A DNA stretch of 6,773 bases from Betaproteobacteria bacterium. Its GTDB lineage: Bacteria; Pseudomonadota; Gammaproteobacteria; Burkholderiales; SG8-41. Positions within the stretch are counted from its first letter, which is position 1, and each line of letters starts with the position of its first letter. Under the pieces are notes generated by a model, which saw only the letters and a list, made by a program, of their open reading frames with translations, had not been told where the DNA came from and ran no database searches. Positions 1 to 6,773 of this stretch are shown piece after piece. The position numbers and the translations under genes were made by a program. Location: NCBI GenBank assembly GCA_028292065.1, contig JAQGNC010000289.1, positions 1 to 6,773 of the forward strand. The letters are read 5' to 3'.

Positions 1-922
1 CAAACGCGATCATCGCGCCGTTGTCGGTGCAGAACTCGAGATCGGGGTAATACACCGTGCAGCCGACGCGCTGCGCGCGTGCGGTCAGTGTTGCGCGCAG
101 CAGACGGTTCGCGCCGACCCCGCCGGCGACGACGAGCCGCGTGAGGTCGCTCTGCTCGAGCGCCGCGATCGATTTGGCCGCGAGCACGTCGACGATCGCC
201 GCCTGCACCTCGGCTGACAGGTCGGCGCGGCGCTGATCGTCGAGCGTCTGCCCGCGCACCGCGGTCAGCACTGCGGTTTTGAGCCCGCTGAAGCTGAAAT
301 TGAGGTCGCCGCTGTTGATCATCGGCCGCGGCAGCTTGTAGCGCCCGGGCCTGCCGAGCGCGGCGAGTCTCGCGATCTCGGGCCCGCCCGGATAGCCGAG
401 GCCCATCAGCTTGGCGCTCTTGTCGAACGCTTCGCCCGCCGCATCGTCGAGCGTTTCCCCGAGCAGGGTGTAGTCGCCGACCCGGTTCACCCGCATCAGC
501 TGGCTGTGGCCTCCGGAGACGAGGAGGGCGACGAAAGGGAATGCCGGCGCGGGGTCGGCGAGCAGCGGGGAGAGCAGGTGCCCTTCGAGGTGGTGCAGCC
601 CTAGCGCCGGGATGTCGAGGGCGTAGGCGAGGCCGTGCGCGGCGCTGGTGCCCACCAGCAGGGCGCCGGCGAGACCTGGACCTTCGGTGTAGGCGATGGC
701 GTTCACGTCCGCAAGCGCGAGACCGGCTTCGCCCAGGATCTGCCGCGTCAGGGGCAGGAGGCGCCGGACGTGGTCGCGCGACGCGAGCTCAGGGACCACA
801 CCCCCGTAATCGGCGTGCATCGCCACCTGCGAATACAGGGCGTGCGCGAGCAGCCCTTTGTGGGTGTCATAGAGCGCCACTCCTGTCTCGTCGCAGGAGG
901 TTTCGATGCCGAGCACGACCAT
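1..922 (-). CDS. tsaD: tRNA N6-adenosine threonylcarbamoyltransferase TsaD (3' end cut by window edge)
   Basis: Cytoplasmic enzyme that, with TsaB and TsaE, transfers the threonylcarbamoyl group from threonylcarbamoyl-AMP to A37 of ANN-decoding tRNAs (t6A). I translated the minus strand by hand from the ATG at 922-920, giving 307 residues with no stop before the window edge. The protein opens MVVLGIETSCDETGVALYDT, the typical ASKHA-fold start. The metal-binding motif HHLEGHLL places histidines at 111 and 115, and TDNGAMIA supplies Asp300; these match the E. coli ligand numbering. Other family landmarks are EGPGLAGALLVG (80-91), VSGGHSQL (135-142), DDAAGEAFDK (159-168), FSFSGLKTAV (209-218) and VVAGGVGANRLL (264-275). 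The family is usually about 335-350 residues, so roughly 30-40 are missing at the left edge. No upstream alternative start improves the alignment, and no strong Shine-Dalgarno is visible. It is divergent from rpsU, a common arrangement in proteobacteria. I see no missing catalytic residue. Confidence 0.97.
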   Translation of the reverse strand, partial: MVVLGIETSCDETGVALYDTHKGLLAHALYSQVAMHADYGGVVPELASRDHVRRLLPLTRQILGEAGLALADVNAIAYTEGPGLAGALLVGTSAAHGLAYALDIPALGLHHLEGHLLSPLLADPAPAFPFVALLVSGGHSQLMRVNRVGDYTLLGETLDDAAGEAFDKSAKLMGLGYPGGPEIARLAALGRPGRYKLPRPMINSGDLNFSFSGLKTAVLTAVRGQTLDDQRRADLSAEVQAAIVDVLAAKSIAALEQSDLTRLVVAGGVGANRLLRATLTARAQRVGCTVYYPDLEFCTDNGAMIAF

Positions 923-948
923 GAATAGGGAAAACTTTCGGGGAGGGT

Positions 949-976
949 TTGAAGCGGGGCTGGAATTGATTATAAT
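949..976 (+). promoter_or_regulatory. Sigma-70 promoter for rpsU
   Basis: A perfect -10 hexamer TATAAT lies at 971-976. A TTGAAG box (4 of 6 matches to TTGACA) lies at 949-954, separated by 16 bp. Transcription would start near 983, leaving an untranslated leader of about 80 nt before rpsU. This AT-rich patch stands out in an otherwise GC-rich region and sits in the divergent gap between tsaD and rpsU. The assignment rests on sequence alone. Confidence 0.7.
969..974 (-). promoter_or_regulatory. Possible -10 box for tsaD on the opposite strand
   Basis: The octamer ATTATAAT at 969-976 is its own reverse complement, so the minus strand also reads TATAAT, at 974-969. A minus-strand start near 962 would give tsaD a leader of about 40 nt. 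No good minus-strand -35 is seen at the expected position (about 992-997), so this is weaker than the rpsU promoter. Confidence 0.35.
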
Positions 977-1063
977 ACGCGGCTTTTCACGACCCTGACC
1001 GCACTCCGGCGACGTCAAGCCCGGTGCACCTCGCGGTCGATCGAATTACACCCAAGAGGCCTC

Positions 1064-1276
1064 ATGCCGACAGTACGCGTCAAGGAAAACGAGCCTTTCG
1101 AAGTGGCGCTTCGCCGCTTCAAGCGCACCGTGGAAAAAACCGGTCTACTCACCGAGCTTCGCGCCCGCGAGTTCTACGAGAAGCCCACCGCGGAGAGGAA
1201 GCGCAAGCTCGCCGCTGCGGTCAAGCGCCATCACAAGCGCCTGCGCTCGCAGCTCCTGCCGCCGAAAATGTACTGA
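1064..1276 (+). CDS. rpsU: 30S ribosomal protein bS21
   Basis: Small, highly basic protein of the 30S subunit that lies near the 3' end of 16S rRNA and helps initiation complexes form. The 70-residue product (MPTVRVKENEPFEVALRRFK...) matches the family over its full usual length of about 70 residues. It has the N-terminal PTVRVKENEPFEVALRRFKR segment, the REFYEKPTAERKRK segment at about 35-48, and an Arg/Lys-rich C-terminus ending PPKMY. The ATG at 1064 is preceded by AAGAGG at 1054-1059, a reasonable Shine-Dalgarno with a 4-nt spacer. It is the first gene of the rpsU-yqeY-dnaG-rpoD cluster and is followed within 20 bp by a strong terminator. That fits high expression of bS21 with limited readthrough to the genes below. 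Overlapping reading frames here are shadows. Confidence 0.97.
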   Translation: MPTVRVKENEPFEVALRRFKRTVEKTGLLTELRAREFYEKPTAERKRKLAAAVKRHHKRLRSQLLPPKMY

Positions 1277-1283
1277 GCACCGA

Positions 1284-1304
1284 CAGGCGTCAGGCGTGAG
1301 GCGC
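1284..1304 (-). repeat. Heptamer repeat array A (3 units, inverted orientation)
   Basis: Three contiguous 7-bp units, CAGGCGT at 1284, CAGGCGT at 1291 and GAGGCGC at 1298. On the minus strand they read as the CCTSACG-type heptamer found in arrays B and C on the plus strand. The array starts 7 bp after the rpsU stop, and its last two units provide the left arm of the rpsU terminator. Confidence 0.8.
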
Positions 1305-1321
1305 AAAGCCTCACGCTTTTT
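1294..1321 (+). terminator. Rho-independent terminator after rpsU
   Basis: A perfect 9-bp stem, GCGTGAGGC (1294-1302) pairing with GCCTCACGC (1308-1316), encloses a 5-nt loop GCAAA and is followed by five T (1317-1321). It begins 18 bp after the rpsU stop codon. In E. coli a terminator at the equivalent place partly separates rpsU from dnaG, and the same partial role is likely here. The stem consists of heptamer units in opposite orientations. Confidence 0.88.
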
Positions 1322-1365
1322 GCTTCTGCGATCGCGTTTCGAGCGCAGCCGCCTTACGGCTCCGG

Positions 1366-1407
1366 CCTAACGCCTAACGCCTAACGCCTAACGCCTCGCG
1401 CCTCACG
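1366..1407 (+). repeat. Heptamer repeat array B (6 units)
   Basis: Six contiguous 7-bp units: CCTAACG four times (1366-1393), then CCTCGCG (1394-1400) and CCTCACG (1401-1407). An isolated related unit, CCTTACG, lies just upstream at 1352-1358. The array ends 5 bp before the codon where yqeY should start, so it fills the place where a ribosome-binding site would be expected. Confidence 0.92.
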
Positions 1408-1454
1408 CACCCAGGTCCCTCCGAGACCAGGTCAACGACGAACTGAAAGCGGCG

Positions 1455-1859
1455 ATGCGCAGCGGCGACACCCGCACGCGTGACGCGCTGCGCCTCCTGA
1501 CCGCGGCGCTCAAGCAGAAGGAAGTCGACGAGCGCAAGACCCTCGAAGACAGCGACGTCGTCGCCATCATCGAGAAGATGATCAAGCAGCGCCGCGATTC
1601 GATCGCCCAGTTCGAAAAAGGCGGCCGCAACGACCTCGCGGACAACGAGCGCTTCGAAGTCGGCATCCTCGAGCGCTACATGCCCGCGGCCCTGGGCGAG
1701 GGCGAAATCGACGCCGCGATTCACGCGGCCATCGCCGAGGTCGGCGCGAAAGGCCCGGCCGACATGGGGAAGGTGATGGCCCCGCTCAAGGCGAAGCTCG
1801 CGGGCCGCGCCGACATGTCGAAGGTTTCAGCGCGCGTGAAGCAGAAGCTGGCGGGCTAG
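1455..1859 (+). CDS. yqeY: GatB/YqeY domain-containing protein, start uncertain
   Basis: Small all-helical protein related to the tRNA-binding tail domain of the GatB amidotransferase subunit. Free-standing YqeY proteins probably touch tRNA metabolism, but their role is not established. From the ATG at 1455 the product is 134 residues, with the family core TAALKQKEVDER near 16-27, EKMIKQRRDSIAQFEKGGR near 40-58 and ERYMPAAL near 73-80, ending in ADMSKVSARVKQKLAG. The same frame stays open upstream to a TAA at 1389 and encodes SLRDQVNDELKAA (1416-1454), which looks like the true family N-terminus and would restore the usual length of about 148. The codon just before it (1413-1415) is AGG, not ATG, and no ATG, GTG or TTG lies between 1392 and 1454. 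Translation from 1455 would lose the first helix; GAAAG at 1445-1449 is only a weak Shine-Dalgarno. The gene sits between rpsU and dnaG, a usual place for it in betaproteobacteria. The family call is firm; the start is not. Confidence 0.88.
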   Translation: MRSGDTRTRDALRLLTAALKQKEVDERKTLEDSDVVAIIEKMIKQRRDSIAQFEKGGRNDLADNERFEVGILERYMPAALGEGEIDAAIHAAIAEVGAKGPADMGKVMAPLKAKLAGRADMSKVSARVKQKLAG

Positions 1860-1868
1860 CCCGCACAC

Positions 1869-1889
1869 CGCCGGACACGTCGGCGTTTT
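1869..1889 (+). terminator. Weak terminator-like hairpin after yqeY
   Basis: CGCCGG (1869-1874) can pair with TCGGCG (1880-1885), five Watson-Crick pairs plus one G-T, around a short loop, followed by TTTT (1886-1889). It starts 10 bp after the yqeY stop. The stem is short. A competing helix between GGACACG (1873-1879) and CGTGTCC (1902-1908) is also possible, so this could be an attenuator or have no role. Confidence 0.4.
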
Positions 1890-1917
1890 CTCCTGCTGCG
1901 CCGTGTCCTTCTATAAT
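1888..1917 (+). promoter_or_regulatory. Candidate promoter upstream of dnaG
   Basis: A perfect TATAAT lies at 1912-1917. The best upstream partner is TTCTCC at 1888-1893, only 3 of 6 matches to TTGACA, with an 18-bp spacer. There is no extended -10 TG. Transcription would begin near 1924, which is the A of an ATG opening a short reading frame. If active, it would supply dnaG and rpoD independently of the terminator after rpsU. Confidence 0.45.
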
Positions 1918-1923
1918 GGGCCG

Positions 1924-2004
1924 ATGACGGCACCTTCCGACATCGAACGCGGTCCGGCAGTGGCGCCTCACGCCTCACGCCTCACGCCTGACGGCCCTCC
2001 GTGA
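1924..2004 (+). CDS. Possible 26-codon leader ORF overlapping the dnaG start
   Basis: An ATG at 1924 opens a frame of 26 codons, starting MTAPSDIERGP, that runs through heptamer array C and ends at TGA 2002-2004. That stop overlaps the dnaG GTG (2001-2003) in a GTGA arrangement, the 4-bp overlap typical of translational coupling. There is no clear Shine-Dalgarno, but the ATG falls about where a transcript from the TATAAT at 1912-1917 would begin, so it could be read as a leaderless message. I recognise no family, and the C-terminal part is simply translated repeat. It may be chance, or a device that delivers ribosomes to dnaG. Confidence 0.25.
   Translation: MTAPSDIERGPAVAPHASRLTPDGPP
1966..1993 (+). 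repeat. Heptamer repeat array C (4 units)
   Basis: Four contiguous 7-bp units: CCTCACG at 1966, 1973 and 1980, then CCTGACG at 1987-1993. The array ends 7 bp before the dnaG GTG, so it occupies the Shine-Dalgarno position. Its last 15 bases (1979-1993) are the exact reverse complement of 1288-1302 in array A, on the other side of yqeY. Confidence 0.9.
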
Positions 2005-3788
2005 TCCCCCAGTCGTTCATCCAGGATTTGCTCCACCGCGTCGACATCGTGGATGTGGTCGATCGCTATGTGAAGCTGAAAAAAGCGGGCGCTAACTTCA
2101 TGGCGTGCTGCCCGTTCCATTCCGAGAAGTCCCCCTCGTTCACGGTCAGCCCGACCAAGCAGTTCTATCACTGCTTCGGCTGCGGGGCGCACGGCACCGC
2201 GGTCGGTTTCATGATGGAGTACTCCGGGCTGGGTTACGTCGACGCAATCAAGGATCTCGCCCAAAGCGTCGGCATGAAAGTGCCCGAAGCCGAGCGAAGT
2301 GAGTACTCACAACGCAAGGCGAGCGAGAGCCACGACCTCTACGCGGTGCTGCTCGAAGCGGCCCGGTTCTACGGCAAATGCCTGAAGGAGTCGCCGCGCG
2401 CGGTCGCCTACCTCAAGAGCCGCGGCCTGTCGGGCGAGATCGCCAAGCGCTTCGGCATCGGCTACGCCCCGGAAGGCTGGCAGGGGCTGACCGGCGCTTT
2501 CGCCGACTACGCCAACGCGTCGCTGGTCACCGCCGGCCTGGTCAAGCAGAACGACGGCAAGCGCTACGATGTCTTTCGCGACCGCATCATGTTCCCGATC
2601 GTCGACGTGCGCGGCAACGTGATCGGTTTCGGCGGACGCGTTCTCGACACCGGCGAGCCGAAATACCTCAATTCGCCGGAGACCCCGGTGTTCGAGAAAG
2701 GCCGCGAGCTCTACGGCCTCTACCAGGCGCGCCGCGCGATACGCGAAGCCGAGCGGGTGCTCGTCGTCGAAGGGTATATGGACGTGGTCGCGCTGGCGCA
2801 GCACGGCGTCGAATACGCGGTCGCCACGCTCGGCACCGCGACCACCGGGCTGCACGTCCAGAAGCTCCTGCGCCAGGCCGACGAAGTGGTGTTCTCGTTC
2901 GACGGCGACGCCGCCGGCCGGCGCGCGGCGTGGCGGGCGCTCGAAAACAGCCTTCCCGAGCTCACCGACGGCAAGCAGGTGCGTTTTCTTTTCCTGCCGC
3001 AGGGCGACGACCCCGACACCTACGTGCGCGCCCACGGCAAAGCGGGTCTCGAAGCGATACTCAAAAGCGCGGTTCCACTGTCGCGCTACCTGCTCGACGA
3101 GCTTTCCGCCCACGTCGATCTCGCCTCCGCCGAAGGCCGTGCGAGCCTCGTGCACGCCGCCAGGCCGCTCGTCTCCAAGCTCCAGAAGACCGCGTTCCGG
3201 GTGCAGGTCCTACGGGAGCTCGCAGAGCGCTCGCGGCTTGCACTGGCTGAAGTCGAGACGCTGTGCGGCCTCGCCAGCGTCGAACCGGTGCGGCAGCAGA
3301 GCGCACGGCCCCCGGCGCGTCCGGCGCGCTCGCGCACGTCGCCTTCGCTGTGGCGCACCCTGCTGCGCCTCATGATCGACGCCCCGCAGCTCGCCGAGGC
3401 TTTGACGCCCGACCAGCACCGGCTGCTCGAGACCGACCCTGAATTCGAGCCCGTCGTGGCGCTGGTGGACACGGTCAAGGCGACAGGGGTCTCGACGACC
3501 GGCGCGCTGCTGGAGGCCGCGCGCGGTTCGGCCCACGCCGAGCTCTACGCCCAGGTCGCGAGCGACGGCCTCGCCGGCTCGTCGTCCTTCGACAACGCGC
3601 GCACCGACCTCGAAGGGGTTCTGCAGAAGCTCGAGCTCGACGCGGTCAAAGCGCAATACCAGCAATTGCTCGCGCAGCCTGGAATGAGCGATACCGAGCG
3701 CGCACGGCTGCACCGACTGCAGCAGAGACTGTCTGAACTAAAAGGGGGCCCCCCGGTCGGAATGGTTCCTCCGGCTTCGCCGCCGTAG
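2001..3788 (+). CDS. dnaG: DNA primase DnaG
   Basis: Synthesises RNA primers at the replication fork, working with the DnaB helicase. The 595-residue product has all three domains. The N-terminal CHC2 zinc-binding domain has ligands Cys37, His40, Cys58 and Cys61 (CPFH ... CFGC). The RNA polymerase domain includes RFGIGYAPEGW (150-160) and RDRIMFPI (193-200), with GFGGRVL (209-215). Its TOPRIM part has VVEGYMD (acidic Glu257), SFDGDAAG (Asp301, Asp303) and DDPD (336-339). A divergent C-terminal helicase-interaction domain follows from about 435. E. coli DnaG has 581 residues. GTG at 2001 is the only usable start: an in-frame TGA lies at 1989-1991, and IPQSFIQDLL aligns with the E. coli IPRVFINDLL. 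The bases before it (GGCCCTCC) contain no Shine-Dalgarno, in line with the known low translation of dnaG, and the GTG overlaps the stop of a possible leader ORF. The C-terminal end passes through a G5C6 tract at 3744-3754. Confidence 0.97.
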   Translation: MIPQSFIQDLLHRVDIVDVVDRYVKLKKAGANFMACCPFHSEKSPSFTVSPTKQFYHCFGCGAHGTAVGFMMEYSGLGYVDAIKDLAQSVGMKVPEAERSEYSQRKASESHDLYAVLLEAARFYGKCLKESPRAVAYLKSRGLSGEIAKRFGIGYAPEGWQGLTGAFADYANASLVTAGLVKQNDGKRYDVFRDRIMFPIVDVRGNVIGFGGRVLDTGEPKYLNSPETPVFEKGRELYGLYQARRAIREAERVLVVEGYMDVVALAQHGVEYAVATLGTATTGLHVQKLLRQADEVVFSFDGDAAGRRAAWRALENSLPELTDGKQVRFLFLPQGDDPDTYVRAHGKAGLEAILKSAVPLSRYLLDELSAHVDLASAEGRASLVHAARPLVSKLQKTAFRVQVLRELAERSRLALAEVETLCGLASVEPVRQQSARPPARPARSRTSPSLWRTLLRLMIDAPQLAEALTPDQHRLLETDPEFEPVVALVDTVKATGVSTTGALLEAARGSAHAELYAQVASDGLAGSSSFDNARTDLEGVLQKLELDAVKAQYQQLLAQPGMSDTERARLHRLQQRLSELKGGPPVGMVPPASPP

Positions 3789-3824
3789 TTGCCGGCCCTC
3801 TGGCGAATCGCGGGTATTGGGGGG

Positions 3825-3853
3825 TTGAAACCCAACGCTTGCGCCGGAATCAT
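3825..3853 (+). promoter_or_regulatory. Candidate promoter in the dnaG-rpoD gap
   Basis: TTGAAA at 3825-3830 (5 of 6 matches to the -35) and AATCAT at 3848-3853 (4 of 6 matches to the -10) are separated by 17 bp. It would give rpoD a leader of roughly 160 nt. TTGAAA also falls in the loop of a small hairpin (GGGT/ACCC at 3822-3833) that has no T-run, so this may instead be a transcript processing or folding site. The call is tentative. Confidence 0.3.
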
Positions 3854-3869
3854 CTCTAGAGACGATCCC
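3846..3869. promoter_or_regulatory. 24-bp imperfect palindrome upstream of rpoD, possible operator
   Basis: The two 12-bp halves are symmetric about 3857/3858 with 10 of 12 positions matching. The core TCTCTAGAGA (3853-3862) is a perfect 10-bp palindrome. It overlaps the candidate -10 at 3848-3853, as a repressor site would. I do not recognise the motif as that of a known regulator, and it could equally act as an RNA hairpin. Confidence 0.35.
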
Positions 3870-3976
3870 CGATCGGCGAGCCGTTCAAGCAAGGTTCGCG
3901 CCCGATCAGCAGGTCTTAGTTAATCGAAACAACGGTTTATCGCCGAATCTTATCAGCCTGACCCGGGCTCTTAAGG

Positions 3977-4007
3977 TATACTTGACAGTTTTTTCAACGC
4001 ACATTAG
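3977..4007 (+). promoter_or_regulatory. Promoter-like boxes close to rpoD
   Basis: TATACT (3977-3982) is a good -10 without a -35 at a normal distance. It abuts a perfect TTGACA (3982-3987), which in turn lacks a -10 at 16-18 bp; the nearest candidate, CATTAG at 4002-4007, is only 14 bp away. CTTGACA followed by this element loosely recalls a heat-shock sigma-32 promoter, and E. coli rpoD does have a heat-shock promoter, but the match is poor. At least one promoter probably lies here; I cannot say which boxes are used. Confidence 0.3.
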
Positions 4008-4023
4008 CCGCGGGGCATCGGAA

Positions 4024-6528
<2,505 letters not shown>

Positions 6529-6561
6529 TCTCGCAGCGGCACAGTTTTACGCGGTCGATGC

Positions 6562-6599
6562 AAAACGCGCGCACGGTCATACCGGCGCGCGTTTTTTTT
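6562..6599 (+). terminator. Strong rho-independent terminator after rpoD
   Basis: CGCGCGC (6566-6572) pairs with GCGCGCG (6585-6591). An inner CGGT/ACCG helix caps it, leaving a 3-nt loop and one bulged A. Eight T follow (6592-6599), and four A (6562-6565) precede the stem and can extend it. It starts 33 bp after the rpoD stop and closes the operon. A further 6-bp hairpin, GCGCCT/AGGCGC, follows at 6600-6615 without a T-run. Confidence 0.93.
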
Positions 6600-6637
6600 G
6601 CGCCTCGCCAGGCGCCGCGGCGCGTGAGTCGCCGCTG

Positions 6638-6773
6638 ATGCTCTGGCGCGCACTTCGCGCGGCATTCGGCCCGCGCGCCTCGGCCGCGCCGCTGGTTGCG
6701 CGTGCGCTCAAGCTGCGCGCGCACGGCCGCAACGCCGAAGCCGAAGCGCTCCTGCGCCGCGCGGTGCGCGAGC
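6638..6773 (+). CDS. Start of a protein with a TPR-like segment (cut by window edge)
   Basis: The ATG at 6638 opens a frame with no stop to the window edge (45 codons), reading MLWRALRAAFGPRASAAPLV and then ALKLRAHGRNAEAEALLRRA. The second part has the spacing of small and hydrophobic residues seen in a tetratricopeptide helix pair (Ala, Gly, AEA, Leu, Ala), so a TPR protein is a fair guess. The ribosome-binding site is poor (GTGAG at 6624-6628). The frame stays open upstream into the terminator, so in this GC-rich DNA an open frame is weak evidence by itself. It follows the rpoD terminator and is probably a separate transcription unit. I cannot name it. Confidence 0.45.
   Translation, partial: MLWRALRAAFGPRASAAPLVARALKLRAHGRNAEAEALLRRAVRE

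Noticed and set aside
541..928. Plus-strand open frames across the tsaD region
   Set aside because: They are antisense to well-conserved tsaD sequence and translate to Arg/Ala/Gly-rich nonsense.
1284..1993. CRISPR array
   Set aside because: The repeats are 7 bp, directly contiguous and without spacers, and no cas genes are present.
2307..3155. Minus-strand open frame of 282 codons opposite dnaG
   Set aside because: It runs antisense through the conserved DnaG catalytic domain and has no recognisable motif, so it is a codon-bias shadow.
3817..3835. Hairpin after dnaG as a terminator
   Set aside because: The possible pairing (GGGT/ACCC or TTGGG/CCCAA) is short and not followed by a T-run, and rpoD is expected to share the transcript.
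3982..4023. TTG start at 3982 extending RpoD by 14 residues
   Set aside because: The TTG is part of a perfect TTGACA box, has no Shine-Dalgarno, and the added residues do not look like a sigma factor. ATG 4024 followed by a Lys/Ala-rich start fits the family better.
6600..6615. Second terminator after rpoD
   Set aside because: The 6-bp GCGCCT/AGGCGC hairpin has no following T-run; the strong terminator just upstream is sufficient.

Overview
The window is high-GC bacterial DNA with strong G/C preference at codon third positions. It carries the conserved macromolecular-synthesis cluster in the order tsaD (divergent), rpsU, yqeY, dnaG, rpoD. This order, together with DnaG and sigma-70 proteins that closely resemble the proteobacterial forms and a sigma factor with a long Lys/Ala-rich N-terminus, points to a betaproteobacterium. 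That assignment is an inference from gene order and recalled family sequences, not from a search.

Layout: (1) bases 1-922, minus strand: tsaD, the tRNA t6A-modification gene, cut by the left window edge before its last few dozen codons. (2) About 923-1063: a divergent regulatory region with a palindromic -10 element and a good rpsU promoter. (3) 1064-1276: rpsU (ribosomal protein bS21), then a strong hairpin terminator at 1294-1321. (4) About 1284-1412: arrays of a 7-bp tandem repeat (CCTNACG). (5) Up to 1859: yqeY, whose conserved N-terminus extends upstream of the first available ATG but has no start codon there. (6) 1860-2000: a weak terminator-like hairpin, a perfect -10 hexamer, a possible 26-codon leader ORF, and another heptamer array ending 7 bp before dnaG. 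(7) 2001-3788: dnaG (primase), GTG start. (8) 3789-4023: a regulatory gap with promoter-like boxes and a 24-bp imperfect palindrome. (9) 4024-6528: rpoD, the housekeeping sigma factor, 834 residues with a basic, repeat-containing N-terminal tail. (10) 6562-6599: a strong rho-independent terminator. (11) From 6638 to the edge: the start of a protein with a TPR-like segment.

The genes serve translation (TsaD, bS21, perhaps YqeY), replication initiation (DnaG) and transcription initiation (RpoD). As in the classic rpsU-dnaG-rpoD operon, a terminator after rpsU and a poor ribosome-binding context at dnaG would let a highly expressed ribosomal gene share a transcript with a low-expression primase.

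I see no new defence, mobile or biosynthetic system here. The unusual content is the family of intergenic heptamer repeats. They form one arm of the rpsU terminator, occupy the Shine-Dalgarno positions of both yqeY and dnaG, and lie as inverted repeats around yqeY. The apparent loss of the yqeY start codon (AGG where ATG is expected) and the nonapeptide repeats in the sigma-factor tail are the other points worth checking.
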